From Zanthoxylum bungeanum (Eukaryota; Streptophyta; Magnoliopsida; Sapindales; Rutaceae), in assembly GCA_019454045.1 (NCBI GenBank), contig SKCR01033663.1, forward strand, positions 124,001-188,000: DNA of 64,000 nt, in the 5' to 3' direction. Of this stretch, positions 45,603 through 58,900 are shown piece after piece. Below the pieces are notes generated by a model that was not told the origin of the DNA, did no database searches, and saw only the letters and a list, made by a program, of their open reading frames with translations. Numbering within the stretch: position 1 is the stretch's first letter; every line of letters begins with the position of its first letter. Both the position numbers and the translations under genes were made by a program.

Positions 45603-47678
45603 TGAGGAAACATTTTCCCTCGCGCAGCGGAAGCGACATGGGTACCAGGATCGTTCTTAAAAGCTTTTATGCCCTCTTCCTTTGATGGTCGAATCTGAAA
45701 AGCCCATGGTATGATGTTTTTCTTCTGTTTTTAATAATTTTCCAGCCCCGGAACTATCTCCAAACAACATCTCTGATCTGAACCATTTTCCATACAAAAT
45801 GTGCGCATTGCTCACCCAAATCAGCCCTTGAAATGCATGTGGTATAGCTTTGTTTCAGGTCTGATTGTTTTCACCATATCAGCCCAAAACACTCTAAAAA
45901 CACCCCTTTGTATTCCCAAAATATTATAGACAAAATATGAAACAAACCTAGCCCCTAAACACAATAGTGGGATGCGACAGTGAGCAGTTTTTCTACTCAC
46001 TGCCGTGAGTGTATATAAGAAAGGAAGAAGATGACGATTTCGTTACAACTTCGAATGGCCTTCCGTGCTATGTCTCGCAACCAACAAAAATTACTGTGGG
46101 CTAGACTCACAAGAATGAAATCCCTGAACACTTTAGTGATTGAACTAGGATTTGTGTGTCAAACATTTCTTTTCTTTTTCTTATTTTTCTTTTCCTTCAA
46201 ATTTTGAGAGAATTTTAGAAAACAAGAAGGTGGTCAGAGTTTCACAAATTGAATTCGGGTAAAAAGATAACAAACTTAACTTTTTATACTTATGGTTTAA
46301 TATGTTGTCAAAATAAAAGAAAACCATTCCCCTTCAACACATAAGTTTCGGCCAGCTCACCCTTTTTTTTAACAACGAAATTTTAATTGTCATCATAATG
46401 AAAATATTTAGTTACCAAAATAAAAAAGGTGTGAATACCATTTATGTAATATTGAATTTTTAAAATCATATTTTAAAATTTTTTACTTCTATAAATGATA
46501 TATTAAATAATTTAATATTTAGATTAAATTAAATGATTATCTCATAATCATTTATTTTATGAAAATCTTATATTAAATATAATATAAAGTTATATGTGTG
46601 ACAAAACATATTATTAATCCCATTAATAATAATATATATGTGACTATATAATTGGACTATCCAATTATATTTAATTTGCTACAGTATATCGAGCTAGCAT
46701 AGAGACTAAATGGACCTACAGTTTCGAGCTCTAATAATCTTGAAATATTAATTAAACTCTTAATTAAAAATTATAAATTATTAACTTTAGTTTATTCCAC
46801 TAAAAACCCGAAGTTGCATTCTCGTCCTCGTAGATAGATAATATAAGTCGAACAACTTCAGTGTCCATCGATATAGTCATTACATACGGAGTGGCCCTTC
46901 ATGAGTATCTCATAATAAAAGCTGGGTCATAATATATGTTATACCCCTCTAAGTATTTTTACCTTAAATACCATCGATTGTCTAATGAACGATTTATCCA
47001 TAACCATTTCTATTCGCTATAGAAAGACTTGAGCGCTGTAATCGTTCAAGTACTGAATCAACCTTTAAGGAAGATACGCATCTACTTCTCGTAGGAATGA
47101 GTGAACTCCATATCTATGTAAAACATCCATAACTATACACCAAACCATGTCCCCAAAGTACGTAGCTATTGGTCAGGATTGCTACACTAACCTCACCTTT
47201 GTAAATCAAAGGACATAGCCTGTCATCCAGGAGTTCGCAGTACACTTGACCATCTAGTAGATTGAAATGAAATTTTTTATTTAACAGATATTATAAGAAA
47301 CTCATTTCTATCAGGGTCCAGTCCTATATAATCACATCATATAAGGTGCCTTCATTATCATGTCATCACATAGATGATCCTGGATCAAGCTCGACATACA
47401 ATTATATAATGGACTGCAGCTATAGATAAATCACAAACAAAGTACCTGCTTCGTTTGCTCACTTTGGACTATTTTAGATTACTAACTTCAGACTTATATC
47501 CTCTTGTGTATGACTCTTATACATTAAGTATGAAGGCACATGAGTAATCAAAGGTAAATAAGATAATTTATAGTATGCGATTTAAATCAAACATTTGATA
47601 AATGAAAAATGCATCTTTTATTTCATAACAAATAATTATGTTTACATTACATGAAGCTCTAAGGCATATATCTCAACA
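45603..47678 (-). repeat. 3' LTR of Copia element G
   Basis: Minus-strand LTR starting TGTTGAGATATATGCC at 47678, directly after a PPT. TATA box TATAAAAA at 46281-46288 (minus). The far end is placed at TGAGGAAACA (45603) because CTTCCGCTGCGCGAGGG (minus), a phrase typical near the end of plant Copia LTRs, lies just inside. The right end is certain; the left end is only probable. Confidence 0.6.
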
Positions 47679-47690
47679 ATCTCCCACTTG
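47679..47690 (-). other. Polypurine tract of G
   Basis: Minus strand CAAGTGGGAGAT, adjacent to the LTR start. Confidence 0.85.
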
Positions 47691-48244
47691 CACTAGAGCA
47701 AATGCGACATGTCACGTAATCCTAGACCCTCTAGGTGACCTTCAAATAGTTTAGCCAACAAGGTCTTTGTAAACGGTTCAGGCAGGTTCTCCACAGATAT
47801 AATCTTCATGACAGAAACGTCTCCTCTCTGCATTATCTCCCCGATGAGATGATACTTTCTATCTATATGCTTTCCCTTTTTATGGCTTCTTGGTTCTTTG
47901 GAATTGGCCACTGCACCAGTACTATCACAATAAGATGTGAGTGATTTATCCATATCTGGAACAACTTCTAAATCTCCCAACAATTTCTGGAGCTAGACTG
48001 CTTCCTTAGTTGCTTCGCAAGCTATTACATACTCAGCCTCCATAGTGGAGTCAGAAATACAAGATTGCTTTATGCTCCTCCACATAATGGCCCCACCATC
48101 TAAGGTATTTTGCCTTAGGAGTCTGTTTTGTCTTTCTTGGAATTCTGCATCTCAAATCGCACAAGGATTTTATTCGATATAGGACGCCTGAGACATAGCT
48201 TACAATCGTCTCTTGCTATCCTAAAGAATCTAGATTCCAAGTAC
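47691..48244 (-). pseudogene. Copia RNase H, C-terminal part (element G)
   Basis: Minus-strand frame 47693-47983: SLTSYCDSTGAVANSKEP, RSHKKGKHIDRKYHLIGEI, LPEPFTKTLLAKLFEGHL, which is the RNase H end of Copia pol with its last Asp in YCDSTGA and the P-F-T-K-T closing motif. Right of 47984 the homology continues (an AEYVIA-like block appears as the complement of TACTCAGC) across stops to 48244, where E inserted. Confidence 0.85.
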
Positions 48245-48249
48245 ATAAC
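48245..48249. repeat. Target site duplication of E (left)
   Basis: ATAAC, partner of 62499-62503. Confidence 0.93.
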
Positions 48250-50475
48250 TGTTAGTGTCCTAGACATGCCACGGGATCTCTAAGCGTGATTCGTGTGTGA
48301 ATAAAAATAAAAAATAAGTTGCGGATGACTTACATTGATCGGTTGAGTTCAAAATTTCCATGGATATTGAAGCTTCCAAGCTCCTGGGTGAGTATCTCTA
48401 TCACCATCATTTGACTCCCATATGTACTAGCAAGAACAAATGAAATAAATTTTATCTCCCAAAGAGCAATAAATTTATTCAAGAGAGAGAGGAGCAATCG
48501 GCCACTCATCAAATCAGAGGCCATTCGGCCTTTTGAACAAACAGAAGCAGAGGCCATTCGGCATTTTTGCAAAAAGAAAAGACTAAATGCCTTCGGCATT
48601 TTCAAAGAGAAATGCAGACGCCAATTGCAAAAAATTCAGAGAGAAAGAATAGCCTTTTGCTTATTATTTTATCAACCAAAAGGAAAACATTTTTTTAATG
48701 GCCACCCACTGCGCCAATTTCAAAAAGAGAAGATTAAATGGCCACATGGCCAAACCGAGAGAGAAAGAAAATAATAATAATTTCCAAAATTCATTAATTA
48801 TATATATTTTGTTGGTGGGTGAAATGGGTAAGTAAAATCCAATTTATTACCCAACAACTTCCATTAACAAATTACTAGTGTAAGTGAGTAGGTCCCACCA
48901 TATTGAATTCAAAATTCAAATTACTTACACAATATACTTTGGGCTCTGATTCGTTTAATCCAATTAAACGAATTTTCCGTCCCGACGCAATTAAATCTAA
49001 TTTAATTAAATAATTATGCCTCGCAAAATTATTATTAAAGTCGCTTACGAATTAATTCCAAATTTATTCGTTCGCCCGAATTAAAATCCAATTTTAATTC
49101 CGCTTTGAAATCTGATTTCAATTAATATATATAATATATTATTTAATCGATTAAATCCAAATTAATCGTTCTCTCTCTCTTCAATCCGATTTTTATCCCA
49201 AATAAATAAATAAATTAAATAGTAAAATACAATTTAACTATTAAATTTACTTTGCCGATTAATTCCAAATTAATCACATTTTCTCTTCTCGACGAATTTA
49301 ATCTCAGATAAATTCTCGACACAATTAATCCCAGATTAATTCTTTCTCTGATAATTAATTTCCAGATTAATTATTACCGTAATTAATCCCAGATTAATTT
49401 TTCTCTCTCATAATTAATCCCAGATTAATTTTGTTCGAGTCAAATATCATTGGTGAATCTTTGGGATGCGACCCAAGAGATCCCTGGATATGTTGACAGT
49501 AAATATGATCATCGGACTATCCGAACACGTGCGTACCCGGTATCACATACTTACCGATTTAGAAGACATGGTTGGCTTCTAGCAAAGCACCGTGCCTACC
49601 CAATTCTCCAGAAATATTCTTCTACGGAATACATTATCTTAGTCAGGCGTAGTATACGTAGTATTGCGTATTACGATCCAGTATCGGATGTCACATGCTA
49701 GGCCTGGGGCTGGAATTGTGTCTGCCCCGTACGAAGCATATATCGGATCACTAGCAACTAGTCTCTTTATGATCTGAAAGTCATGACCAAGTCATACTTC
49801 CCCGATGGCTATAGCACTTAGAGTACCAGTTTTGTATCCCTGTGTGATCATCATCTCCATATGACTGAAGTGATACTTCCATCTTGACATCACACCCAAT
49901 ACACTACGATTCTCAGTATACCCAGAAGAGGCGTACACATAACCTGTTAAAGTCTCGGACGACCAAAACCAAAGTATATTGATTGTCGCAAATATTAGCG
50001 ATGCAAGTCTCAAGTTAAGACCAAATACACCTACCCTGATTCAGATTCCCATAGACACATAGTCATACTACCAATGGGATTCTGATGGGTCTATCTAGAG
50101 CGAAGCTGTTTCCGTACCATCAATAAACAGAACCTCCTATTACACTTGCATGAGTATCCAATACCCAAATATATGAGAACTATACAGTTACGCTTACATA
50201 ACACGCACAAGTGTAATACTAGCCTATTCCGCATTATCGATGTCCAGTCTTGATAATACTACGACTAGGGATATTTAATGATCAAACCTTTGTGGATTAA
50301 TATTGTCTCATATCTTATTAATCTGGAACTAATCATAAGGACTTTTATCATTTATATATCCAGGTAATCCAATTACAAATGATAAAAGGGCAATTTCCTT
50401 TGTCACATAGTTAATTTGTACAACAACACCATGTTCTATACAAATAGTGATGCTATGGGTCATAATTATCATACA
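48250..50475 (-). repeat. 3' LTR of E (left copy)
   Basis: 2226 bp. The inner end reads CATACA in place of CCAACA. It includes 118 or so bases (49593-49720 region) missing from the right LTR, and the longest array of AATTAATCCCAGATTAATT-type repeats (49190-49435). Confidence 0.9.
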
Positions 50476-50487
50476 ATCTCCCACTTG
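50476..50487 (-). other. Polypurine tract of E
   Basis: Minus strand AAGTGGGAGATT next to the LTR start. Confidence 0.85.
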
Positions 50488-52827
50488 GCCTATAGCCAAT
50501 AACTCAAGTGTCTAACACATGAACTATGTACGGGTTGCTCAAACTTCTGCTGAGAAACAGCTTTCGTCAGCGGATTTGCAAGGTTATCATCTGATGTGAT
50601 TTATTCGATCATCACATCGCCACGATGTATAATCGAACGAATCAGATGAATTAGTCGAAGTACATACTTAGATCGTTGATAAGACCGTGGTTCTTTAGCC
50701 TGCGCTGTAGCCTAGCTTAGCTGCTAACAAAACTACTCATAATCTAATTAGGATTATTTAGATCCAAAATGCTTCTATTGCTGCATCAGCTGCAGCAATA
50801 GAAGTATTTTGTTATTTATACGACAACGGTATCTTGCTTGGAAGATTTCCAGCTCACTGTTCCATTATTCAAACTATATATGTACCCTTATTATGACTTA
50901 CAATCATTTTCATCGATTTAGAAACTTGCAGTGGTGAACCTAGTCACCTCAAGTTCTCTTTTCCCCATATTCTCATAAAGAATCATTAGTTCGTCCAAGA
51001 TACTTAAGGACCATCACCTGGATTAGCCTGATTGTGACTTCATATGCTCAAAGCATATGAGACACCAGGTCACATACATATCAAAATGTACAAACTCTGA
51101 GATAGTGTCAGCAGCTTTCTAGATCTATCCCAGTAGATCTTTATTCCTAGAATAAAGCCTGCTTCTCCCAAGTATATCATGGAGAATTTTTTCATGAAAG
51201 CCAAGATTTCACCGATTTTAGTATGAGAATGTTATTGCTAAGAAGCAATACATCAACAACTTATAGGACATTCATTCTCAGTGCCCTCCCACTAACCTTC
51301 TTATATACACAAGAATCATCTTCGTTTTTGAATTAAATCATATACCATTATGATTAAATCAAAACACTGGTTCCAAGAATGTAATGCTTGCTTCAATCCA
51401 TAAATGGATCGATTTATCTTGCAAACCTTGTTTGCATGTTTTGGCACGACAAAAACCATCAGGATGTTGCATACAAGCATCCTCCAAAAGGTTTCCGTTA
51501 AGGAAAGCGGATTTGGCGTCCAGTTGTCATATTTCTTAAACAAAATATGCAGCATTAGCAAGCATTACCCGAATGGATTTAATCATGGCAACAAGTGAAA
51601 ACATTTCGTCGTAGTCGACACTATGTCGTTGACGATACCCTTTATGTACAAGCCTAACTGTGTACATTTGTATGTTTCCATTCATGCATGTCTTCCTTGA
51701 AGACTCATATAGTACCAATAGGCACAATGCCTTCTGGTATATCAACCAGTATCTAAACTTGGTTGGTATACATGGAATCCATTTCGGACGTTATGACACT
51801 TTGCCATAAAAGGAGTCGATACTTTGTATCACTTCCTCATACATAGTCGGTTCGTCTTCCTCAATAAGATTGACATCTTCATGAGGTGAGATCAGAAACC
51901 CATACCTCCTAAGTTGTTTTCTGACTCTCTCCAACCTACGCGGTTCTTGTGTATTCGAAGATTATGGTACAGTTTCATCCTTGATGAACTGTTTGTGTTC
52001 CATAACAGAGTCGGTGCTTGTAACAATATTACTTCGATTTTCATCGAGTTTTACTTTCCTCCCACTTACCACTGCATAGAGGAATTCCTCTTAGGAAAAC
52101 CGCATGGAGAGCAACAATTACATTGTTCTCTTGTGAGTTGTATAAGTACAATATTTTGGTTTCCCTATGACAACCTACAAAAAAGGCACTTATCCGATTT
52201 GGGTTCTAGTTTGGTATCATCCAAACGTATGCCCAGCATTCCCAAATCTTCAGGAATGAGAAACTCGGTTTCTTTCCTGTTCATATCTAATATGAAGTCT
52301 GTCTAACAGATTTTAACGGAACCTTATTCAAAATAAGTATTGCATTGTTCAATGCTTATCCTGTGAAGGAAATTGGTAGCTCAGAGTGACTGTCCAACAA
52401 AGTTCGGTTTCTCCTTTCGGACACACCGTCAAATTGAGGTGTCCCGTGAGGAGTCCACTGTGAAAGAATACCATACTCTTTCAAGTAATCTTGAAACTTA
52501 TATGTTTAAGTATTTTACACTATGGTCCGACCGTAATGTTTTTAATACATTATCGGTCTGTTTTCTTACTTCGTGTCGAAACTCTTTGAATTACTCAAAA
52601 GTTTCTGACTTGTGTTTCATAAGATACACATAACCGGAATGCGATGCCACATCTGTAAAGGTTACGAAGTATTCATATCCACCTCTAGCCTAGCTAGATA
52701 TGGGCCCACTTACGTCACAATGAACAAGGGCTAACAGATCGGTGGCACTTGTACTTTTACCAAGTAAAAGGTGTTTTAGGCACTTTGCCTAATAAACTAG
52801 ATTCGTAGACATCATTTGAATTAGGAT
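50488..52827 (-). pseudogene. Copia integrase end-RT-RNase H (element E)
   Basis: Minus strand, right to left. RT entry at 51745-51536: VRLVHKGYRQRHSVDYDEMF, VAMIKSIRVMLANAAYF. Then 51561-51316 with FVVPKHANKVCKINRSIYGLKQALHSWNQCFD, in a shifted frame caused by an extra T in the GGTTTTTGTCG run (~51455). The segment 51460-51481 reads E-D-A-C-M-Q-H-P-D-G-F in frame, without the deletion seen in A, C and F. RNase H is degraded (50500-51000). Integrase tail wording appears at 52100-52450. Cut at 52827 by F. Confidence 0.8.
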
Positions 52828-52832
52828 CAAAT
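52828..52832. repeat. Target site duplication of F (left)
   Basis: CAAAT, partner of 57201-57205. Confidence 0.92.
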
Positions 52833-53697
52833 TGTTGGACAATTATGACTCATAGCGTCACTATTTTTACAGATCATGGTGTTGTTGTACAAATTAACTA
52901 TGTGATAAAGGAGATTGCACTCTTATCATTTGTGATTAGATCACCAAGATATATAAATGATATGAGGTCTTTATGATTTGTTCCTGGATTGAGAATGATA
53001 TGAGACAATATCAATCCACGAAGGATAAATCATTAAATATCCCTAGTCAGCGTATTATCGAGATTGGACATCGATAATGCGTAAAAGACTAGTATTACAC
53101 TTGTGCATGTTGTGAGGGCACAACGGCATAGTTCTCATATATTTGGGTATAGGATACTCATGCAACTGTAATAGGAGGTTGTGTTTTACCGATGGTACGG
53201 GAAACAGCTTCGCTCTGGATAGACCCCTTCGGAATTCCATTGGTAGTATAACTATGTGTCTATGGAAGTCCGTAATCAGGGTAGGTGTATTTGGTCTTAA
53301 CCTGAGACTTGCACCGCTAATACTTGCGACAATCAATATGCTTTGGTTTTGGTCGTCCAGGGCTTTAACCGGTTCTGTGTACGCCTCTTCTGGGTATATT
53401 GAGAATCGTAGTGTATTGGGTGTGATGTCAAGATGGAAGTATCACTTCAGTTATAGTGGAGATGATGATCACGTAGGATACGGAACTTGTTCTCTTATAT
53501 GCTGCAGCTATCGGGATATTATGACTAGGTCATGTATGTCCGATTATAGAGACTAGTTACCAGACATCCGATATGTGCTTCGTACGAGGCAGACAGAATT
53601 CCAGCCCCAGGCCTAGCACCTGATCATCCGATACTGGATCGACATACACAATACTACGTATACTACGCCTGATATAGATCGCTTATTCCTGTAAGCT
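52833..53697 (+). repeat. 5' LTR of F, truncated
   Basis: Matches the first ~865 bases of the 3' LTR (55128 on), to CTTATTCCTGTAAGC, then switches to pol. Confidence 0.9.
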
Positions 53698-55116
53698 TGA
53701 AACTATACCATTAATCTTCGAATACACAAGAACCGCGTAAGTCGGAGAGAGGCAGAAAACAACCTGGGGTATGGGTTTCTGATCTCACCTTATAAAGATG
53801 TTAATCTTTTGAGGAATACCAACTGACTACGTATGAGGAAGTGATACAAGGTATCGACTCCCTATTATGACAAAGTGTCATGAGTCCGAAATGGATTCCA
53901 TGTATATCAACAAGTTTGGATACTAGTTGATGTATCGCAAGGCATTGTGCCTACTGGTACTTTATAAGACTTCAAGGAAGACGTACATGGATGGCAACAT
54001 ACCAATGTATAAAGCTAGGCTTTTAACAGAAAGGTATCGTTATCAACATTATGTTGATTACGATTTAACATTTTACCTGTTGCCGCGGCGAATCCATTTG
54101 GATAATGCTTGCTAATGCTGCATGTTTCATTTATGAAATATGACAGTTGAATGGCAAAATCGCTTTCCTGAAAAGGAAACCTTTTGGAGGATGTTTATAA
54201 CATCCTGTCGGTTTTGTCGTACCCAAAACTAGCAAACAAGGTTTGCAGGTTAATCGATCCATGTATGGATTGAAGCAAGCATTGAGTTCTTAGAATTATC
54301 GTTTTGATGTAATCATAATGGTTTATGATTTAATTCAAAACGAAAATGATTCTTGTGTATGTAAGGAGGTTAGTGGGAGCGCACTGACAGTGGCTGTCCT
54401 ATAAATAATGATAATATGTCATTTCTTGGAAATGATATTCCCATAAATAACAATCGGTGAAAGCTTGGCTTTCAGAAAACTCTCCGAGAAATCGTACATT
54501 GAAAAATGTACTCGACCTGGTGTCTCATACGCTTTGAGCATATGGATTCACAAACAGGCCAATCCAAGTGATAGTCACTGGATTAATGTTAAGAACATCC
54601 ATTAGTTTCTTAGAGAACTAATGATGCCGTCTTAAACTATGGAGAAAGGAGAACTTGAAGTGACGGGGTTCACTACTGCAAGTTTCTAAACCGATAAAAA
54701 TGACTAAAAGTCGCAAACGGTACTATATAGTTTGAATAACGGTACAGTGAGCTGGAAATCTTCCAAGCAAGATACTGTTACCGTATAAACAAAAAATGCG
54801 GGTTATTGCTGCAGCTGAGGCAGCAATAGAAGCCATTTAGGTCGATATATAAATCTAATTAGATTAGATATAGTTCTGTTAGCAGCTGAGCTAGGCGTCA
54901 GCACATGCTAAAGAATTAATGGTCTCATCAACGATCCAGATACATACTTCGATATTCATCTGATTCATTCGGATCATACATCGTAGCGATGTGATGATCG
55001 AATAAATCGCATCAGATGATAATCATGCAAATCCGCTGAAGAAAGCCTTTTCTCAGCAGTTTGAGCCAACCGTACGTATTTCGGGTGTCAGACACTCGAG
55101 TGACTGGCTATAGGCC
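53698..55116 (+). pseudogene. Copia RT-RNase H remnant (element F)
   Basis: Starts in the segment before RT (FEYTRT.., ~53715). The RT piece KARLLTERYRYQHYVDYDLTF lies near 54018-54075 and the AFL..GNLLEDV block near 54150. The shared 4-nt deletion is at 54190-54207. RNase H wording ends at NPL.KAF near 55030-55050. Close to element A throughout, with many of the same lesions. Confidence 0.75.
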
Positions 55117-55126
55117 AAGTGGGAGA
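55117..55126 (+). other. Polypurine tract of F
   Basis: AAGTGGGAGA before the LTR. Confidence 0.85.
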
Positions 55127-55127
55127 T

Positions 55128-57200
55128 TGTTGGACAATTATGACCCATAGCGTCACTATTTGTACAGATCATGATGTTATTGTACAAATTAACTATGTGA
55201 CAAAGGAGATTGCACTCTTATCATTTGTGATTAGATCACCAAGATAAATAAATGATAGGAGGTTCTTATGATTTGTTCCTGGATTGAGAATGATATGAGA
55301 CAATATCAATCCACGAAGGATAAATCATTAAATATCCCTAGTCAGAGTATTATTGAGATTGGACATCGATAATGCGTAAAAGACTAGTATTACACTTGTG
55401 CACGTTGTGAGGGCACAACGACATAGTTCTCATATATTTGGGTATATGATACTCATGCAAGTGTAATAGGAGGTTGTGTTTTACCGATGGTACGGGAAAC
55501 AGCTTCGCTCTGGATAGACCCCTTCGGAATTCCATTGGTAGTATAACTATGTGTCTATGGAAGTCCATAATCAGGGTAGGTGTATTTGGTCTTAACCTGA
55601 GACTTGCACCGCTAATACTTGCGACAATCAATATGCTTTGGTTTTAGTCGTCCAGGGCTTTAACCGGTTTTGTGTAGGCCTCTTCTGGGTAAATTGAGAA
55701 TCGTAGTGTATTGGGTGTGATGTCAAGATGGAAGTATCACTTCAGTTATAGTGGAGATGATGATCACGTCGGATACATAACTTGTTCTCTTATATGCTGC
55801 AGCTATCGGGATATTATGACTAGGTCATGTATATCCGATTATAGAGACTAGTTACCAGACATTCTATATGTGCTTCGTACGGGGCAGACAGAATTCCAGC
55901 CCCAGGCCTAGCACGTGATCATCCGATACTGGATCGACATACACAATACTACGTATACTACGCCTGATATAGATCTCTTATTCCTGTAAGCATGTTTCTG
56001 AAGAATTGGGTAGGCATAGCGCTTTGCTAGAAGCCAACCTTGTCTTGTAAATCGGTATAAACGTAGTACTGGGTACTTACTTATTCAGATAGTCCGACGA
56101 CCGTATTTACTGCCAACATATCCGGGGATCTCATGGGTCGCTTCCCGAAGATTCACCGATGATGTATGACTCACACTTTATTAATCTGGAATTAATTAGA
56201 TGAGAGAGAAAATTAATCTGGGATTAATTACGGAGTTATTTTATCTAGGATAAAATATTAATTAAAGAGAGAGAACGATTAATTTGGAATTAATCGATAA
56301 ATTAATATATTCGATATATTAAACGAAATTGGATTTCGACGCGGAATTAAAATTAGATTTTAATTCGGGCGAACGAATTAATTTAGAATTAATTCGTTAG
56401 CGACGTGAATAGTTATTATGCTAGGCATGATTATTTAATTAAATTAGATTTAATTACGACGCAACGGAAAATTCGTTAATTCAGAATTAGCGAATCTGAG
56501 CCCGGGAGTGTTTGCGGAACCATTCGCATTTAGAATCGAAGTGGGACCCGCAAGTCACATCAAGCGTCACATTATTCGTCAATCAAGTGATAGATGTCTT
56601 TCACTTTGAGTGATTGACACCAGTCACTATTCATGATTGATGTAAGTGGTTGGAAAGTTTAAAAGGCTTTTGATAGCTTGATTGACAAATACTAATATTT
56701 TAATAAATGGTATTTGTTTTTTAAATTTTGTGTATATGATATACAAAACAAAACAAAACTCAACTCTTATATCTTTCTTTCCATTGGATTCGGCCACCGT
56801 GGCCTTTCTTCTATTCTCTCCCTTTTGGCTTTTCAAGCCATTTTTCTTCTTGTTTTATTGGCTTGGCCGAAAACAATAACAAGTAAATAGATGATTTGTC
56901 GCAAATCATCAAGGTGCTAGCACACAAAGAGGCATACAAGGTGATAGGGAAACCATCTCATGAGCATGTAATCACCATTGTTGAAGCTTGGAGCTTGGAG
57001 TACACATGGAGGAGCTTAGCCGAAAATGGAGGACACCTTGACAGTGGACTGCCGTGAGCTTCACCAACAAGGGCATAAAAGTTTTGTTCTTCGTAGCATC
57101 CAATCCGTTCATTGTGAGTATGATTCTGCCATTCTCCTTTGTTGTATTCACTTGTTTCATTGCTTATAAATGATCCTTGGGACTTAATAGAAACCCAACA
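55128..57200 (+). repeat. 3' LTR of F
   Basis: 2073 bp, TGTTGGACAATT..AGAAACCCAACA. The best complete plus-strand example of the LTR shared with C. Confidence 0.93.
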
Positions 57201-57205
57201 CAAAT
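57201..57205. repeat. Target site duplication of F (right)
   Basis: CAAAT, partner of 52828-52832. Confidence 0.92.
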
Positions 57206-58900
57206 TTATCCTAGTATCTACTCTTCGAAAGTGTGGATATACGAGTCTTGTTAATGCATCCCAGATGACAATGCCACAAATAAGTCTCATTAGAAATTAC
57301 TCAATTTGAGCTATTTGTTTGTCATATTATATGTTTGAGATTTATTTATATTCAAAATATAAAGATCATTATTTACATCTAATGTAGATATCTCGATATC
57401 ATCTTTATAAACAAAAACACCTGGTGTTTCAGAATATAAATGTATACCCGCAACGGGTTAAACTAGATACAGAGATAATGTTCCTAGTCAAACTGGATAC
57501 ATTAGAACAGTCTCCTAATTTAAGTATATGCCCAAAGGGCAGTTCCAAAACTTAGGTTCCTACGGCCAAAACAGCGACTCTCGTCCTGTTTCCGACTTGT
57601 AGGTCGATCTCATCTGAAGCCAGTTTCCTGCTTATCAACAGATCCCGCACATCAGTACATATATTCATGTACCACATCTAGTATCAAAAATCCAATTTTA
57701 ATACCAGTAGTGAACATGTTTATAACAAACATTCTTGAAGCCGGAACCTTGTGTCGCCTTCAATTCCTTCATGTCTGCCTTGTCCATACGGCAGTCACAC
57801 TTCTAGTGACCCTGTCTGCCACAGTTTAGGCAGACAACTTGGGATATGACATTTTAAGAAGCTCTGGCTGTGCATAACGGATTGAGCACTAAAGTTATCA
57901 TCACAATGAGTCTTCCTAAGCTCATGCTCTACTATACGCTCAAATTCGGGCTCATGCTCAAGAGGTTTCTCTATCAAATAGAATAACTTCTCAGCTCTCA
58001 GGACTATCCTGAAGTTCTATTCCCAATCTGAAAATTAAAGCCGTTAAAGACATTTTCTCCAAGATTATGTCCTTTGACTCTAATCTTTCAGTCATCTTGA
58101 TTGCAATAGTCCAACTATCTAATCAACGATTCCAGGTACGATCGAATATAATGATTACTATATTCTAACTATATAATCAACTACAATTGATTGGTTACAT
58201 TCAAATGGATTGATTACTATAATCTAATTATATAACTAACTACAAATGAAGTAGTTTGAATACAGTCCAACTGTTAAATTAAAACAACAATTGAATATTA
58301 GTCCAACTAATATATTTAAAATTAATGATCAAAAATAAAAATGAGCGCGTATTGGCAAGTATTTAAATGAAATTGCAAATTTAATACTTGTCTCCCACTA
58401 TTTTTCGGCGAGCCTCTAACCCTCTATGGAGTACTCAGGAAACCTAGTTTCCTAGTGGGCTAGGATCCCGTTAAAAGATACACAACCTTGACTTTGGCCA
58501 ACAAGTTGTATAAAATTTAACTAGGTATATCTCTAAAATCAATTGGATCTCATCCAATTCCTAGATCCAGTAGGTGGACCTCCAAGTCCGGAACATATAT
58601 CCAATATATGCCAATTTATCCAATATATTACCTAACTTTTTCCTCTGAATCAACTAAGCCTTGGCTTTGGCTCAACAAGCTTAATGAAACCAGTTAAGCG
58701 TGACTCATTGACAGTGGGAAAGCTTCGTAATCGAGGTCAATGAACAAGAAGTGACCTTGATTTTGGCCAATAAATCACAACTTGCCCAATACGTACGATA
58801 TGGAACAAAGCTCTCGTGATTCAAACACATCCGCGATGGACAAAGGTCTTGACTTTGGCCAACAAACCAATGCCAATCTTGGATCTTAAGAGAGAATCAC
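57206..58900 (-). pseudogene. Copia gag and adjoining pol remnant (element E)
   Basis: Minus strand. A CCHC zinc knuckle is visible at 57791-57832 (CLNCGRQGH, stop, KCDC), with TAG replacing one residue, so gag lies from here to ~58900. Words repeated in C recur, including CTTGACTTTGGCCAACAA at 58487 and 58848. Left of 57790 are integrase/protease scraps. No open frame of useful length. Confidence 0.6.

Larger units (their letters stand above)
52833..57200 (+). mobile_element. Ty1/Copia retrotransposon F, internally deleted
   Basis: A 4368-bp plus-strand element inside E, with plus-strand ends TGTTGG..CCAACA and CAAAT duplications. It has a partial 5' LTR (52833-~53697), then directly the RT and RNase H remnant, PPT, and a full 3' LTR. 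The rest of the 5' LTR, the primer site, gag, protease and integrase are missing in one deletion. Either the deletion followed insertion or F was copied by template switching. Confidence 0.9.
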
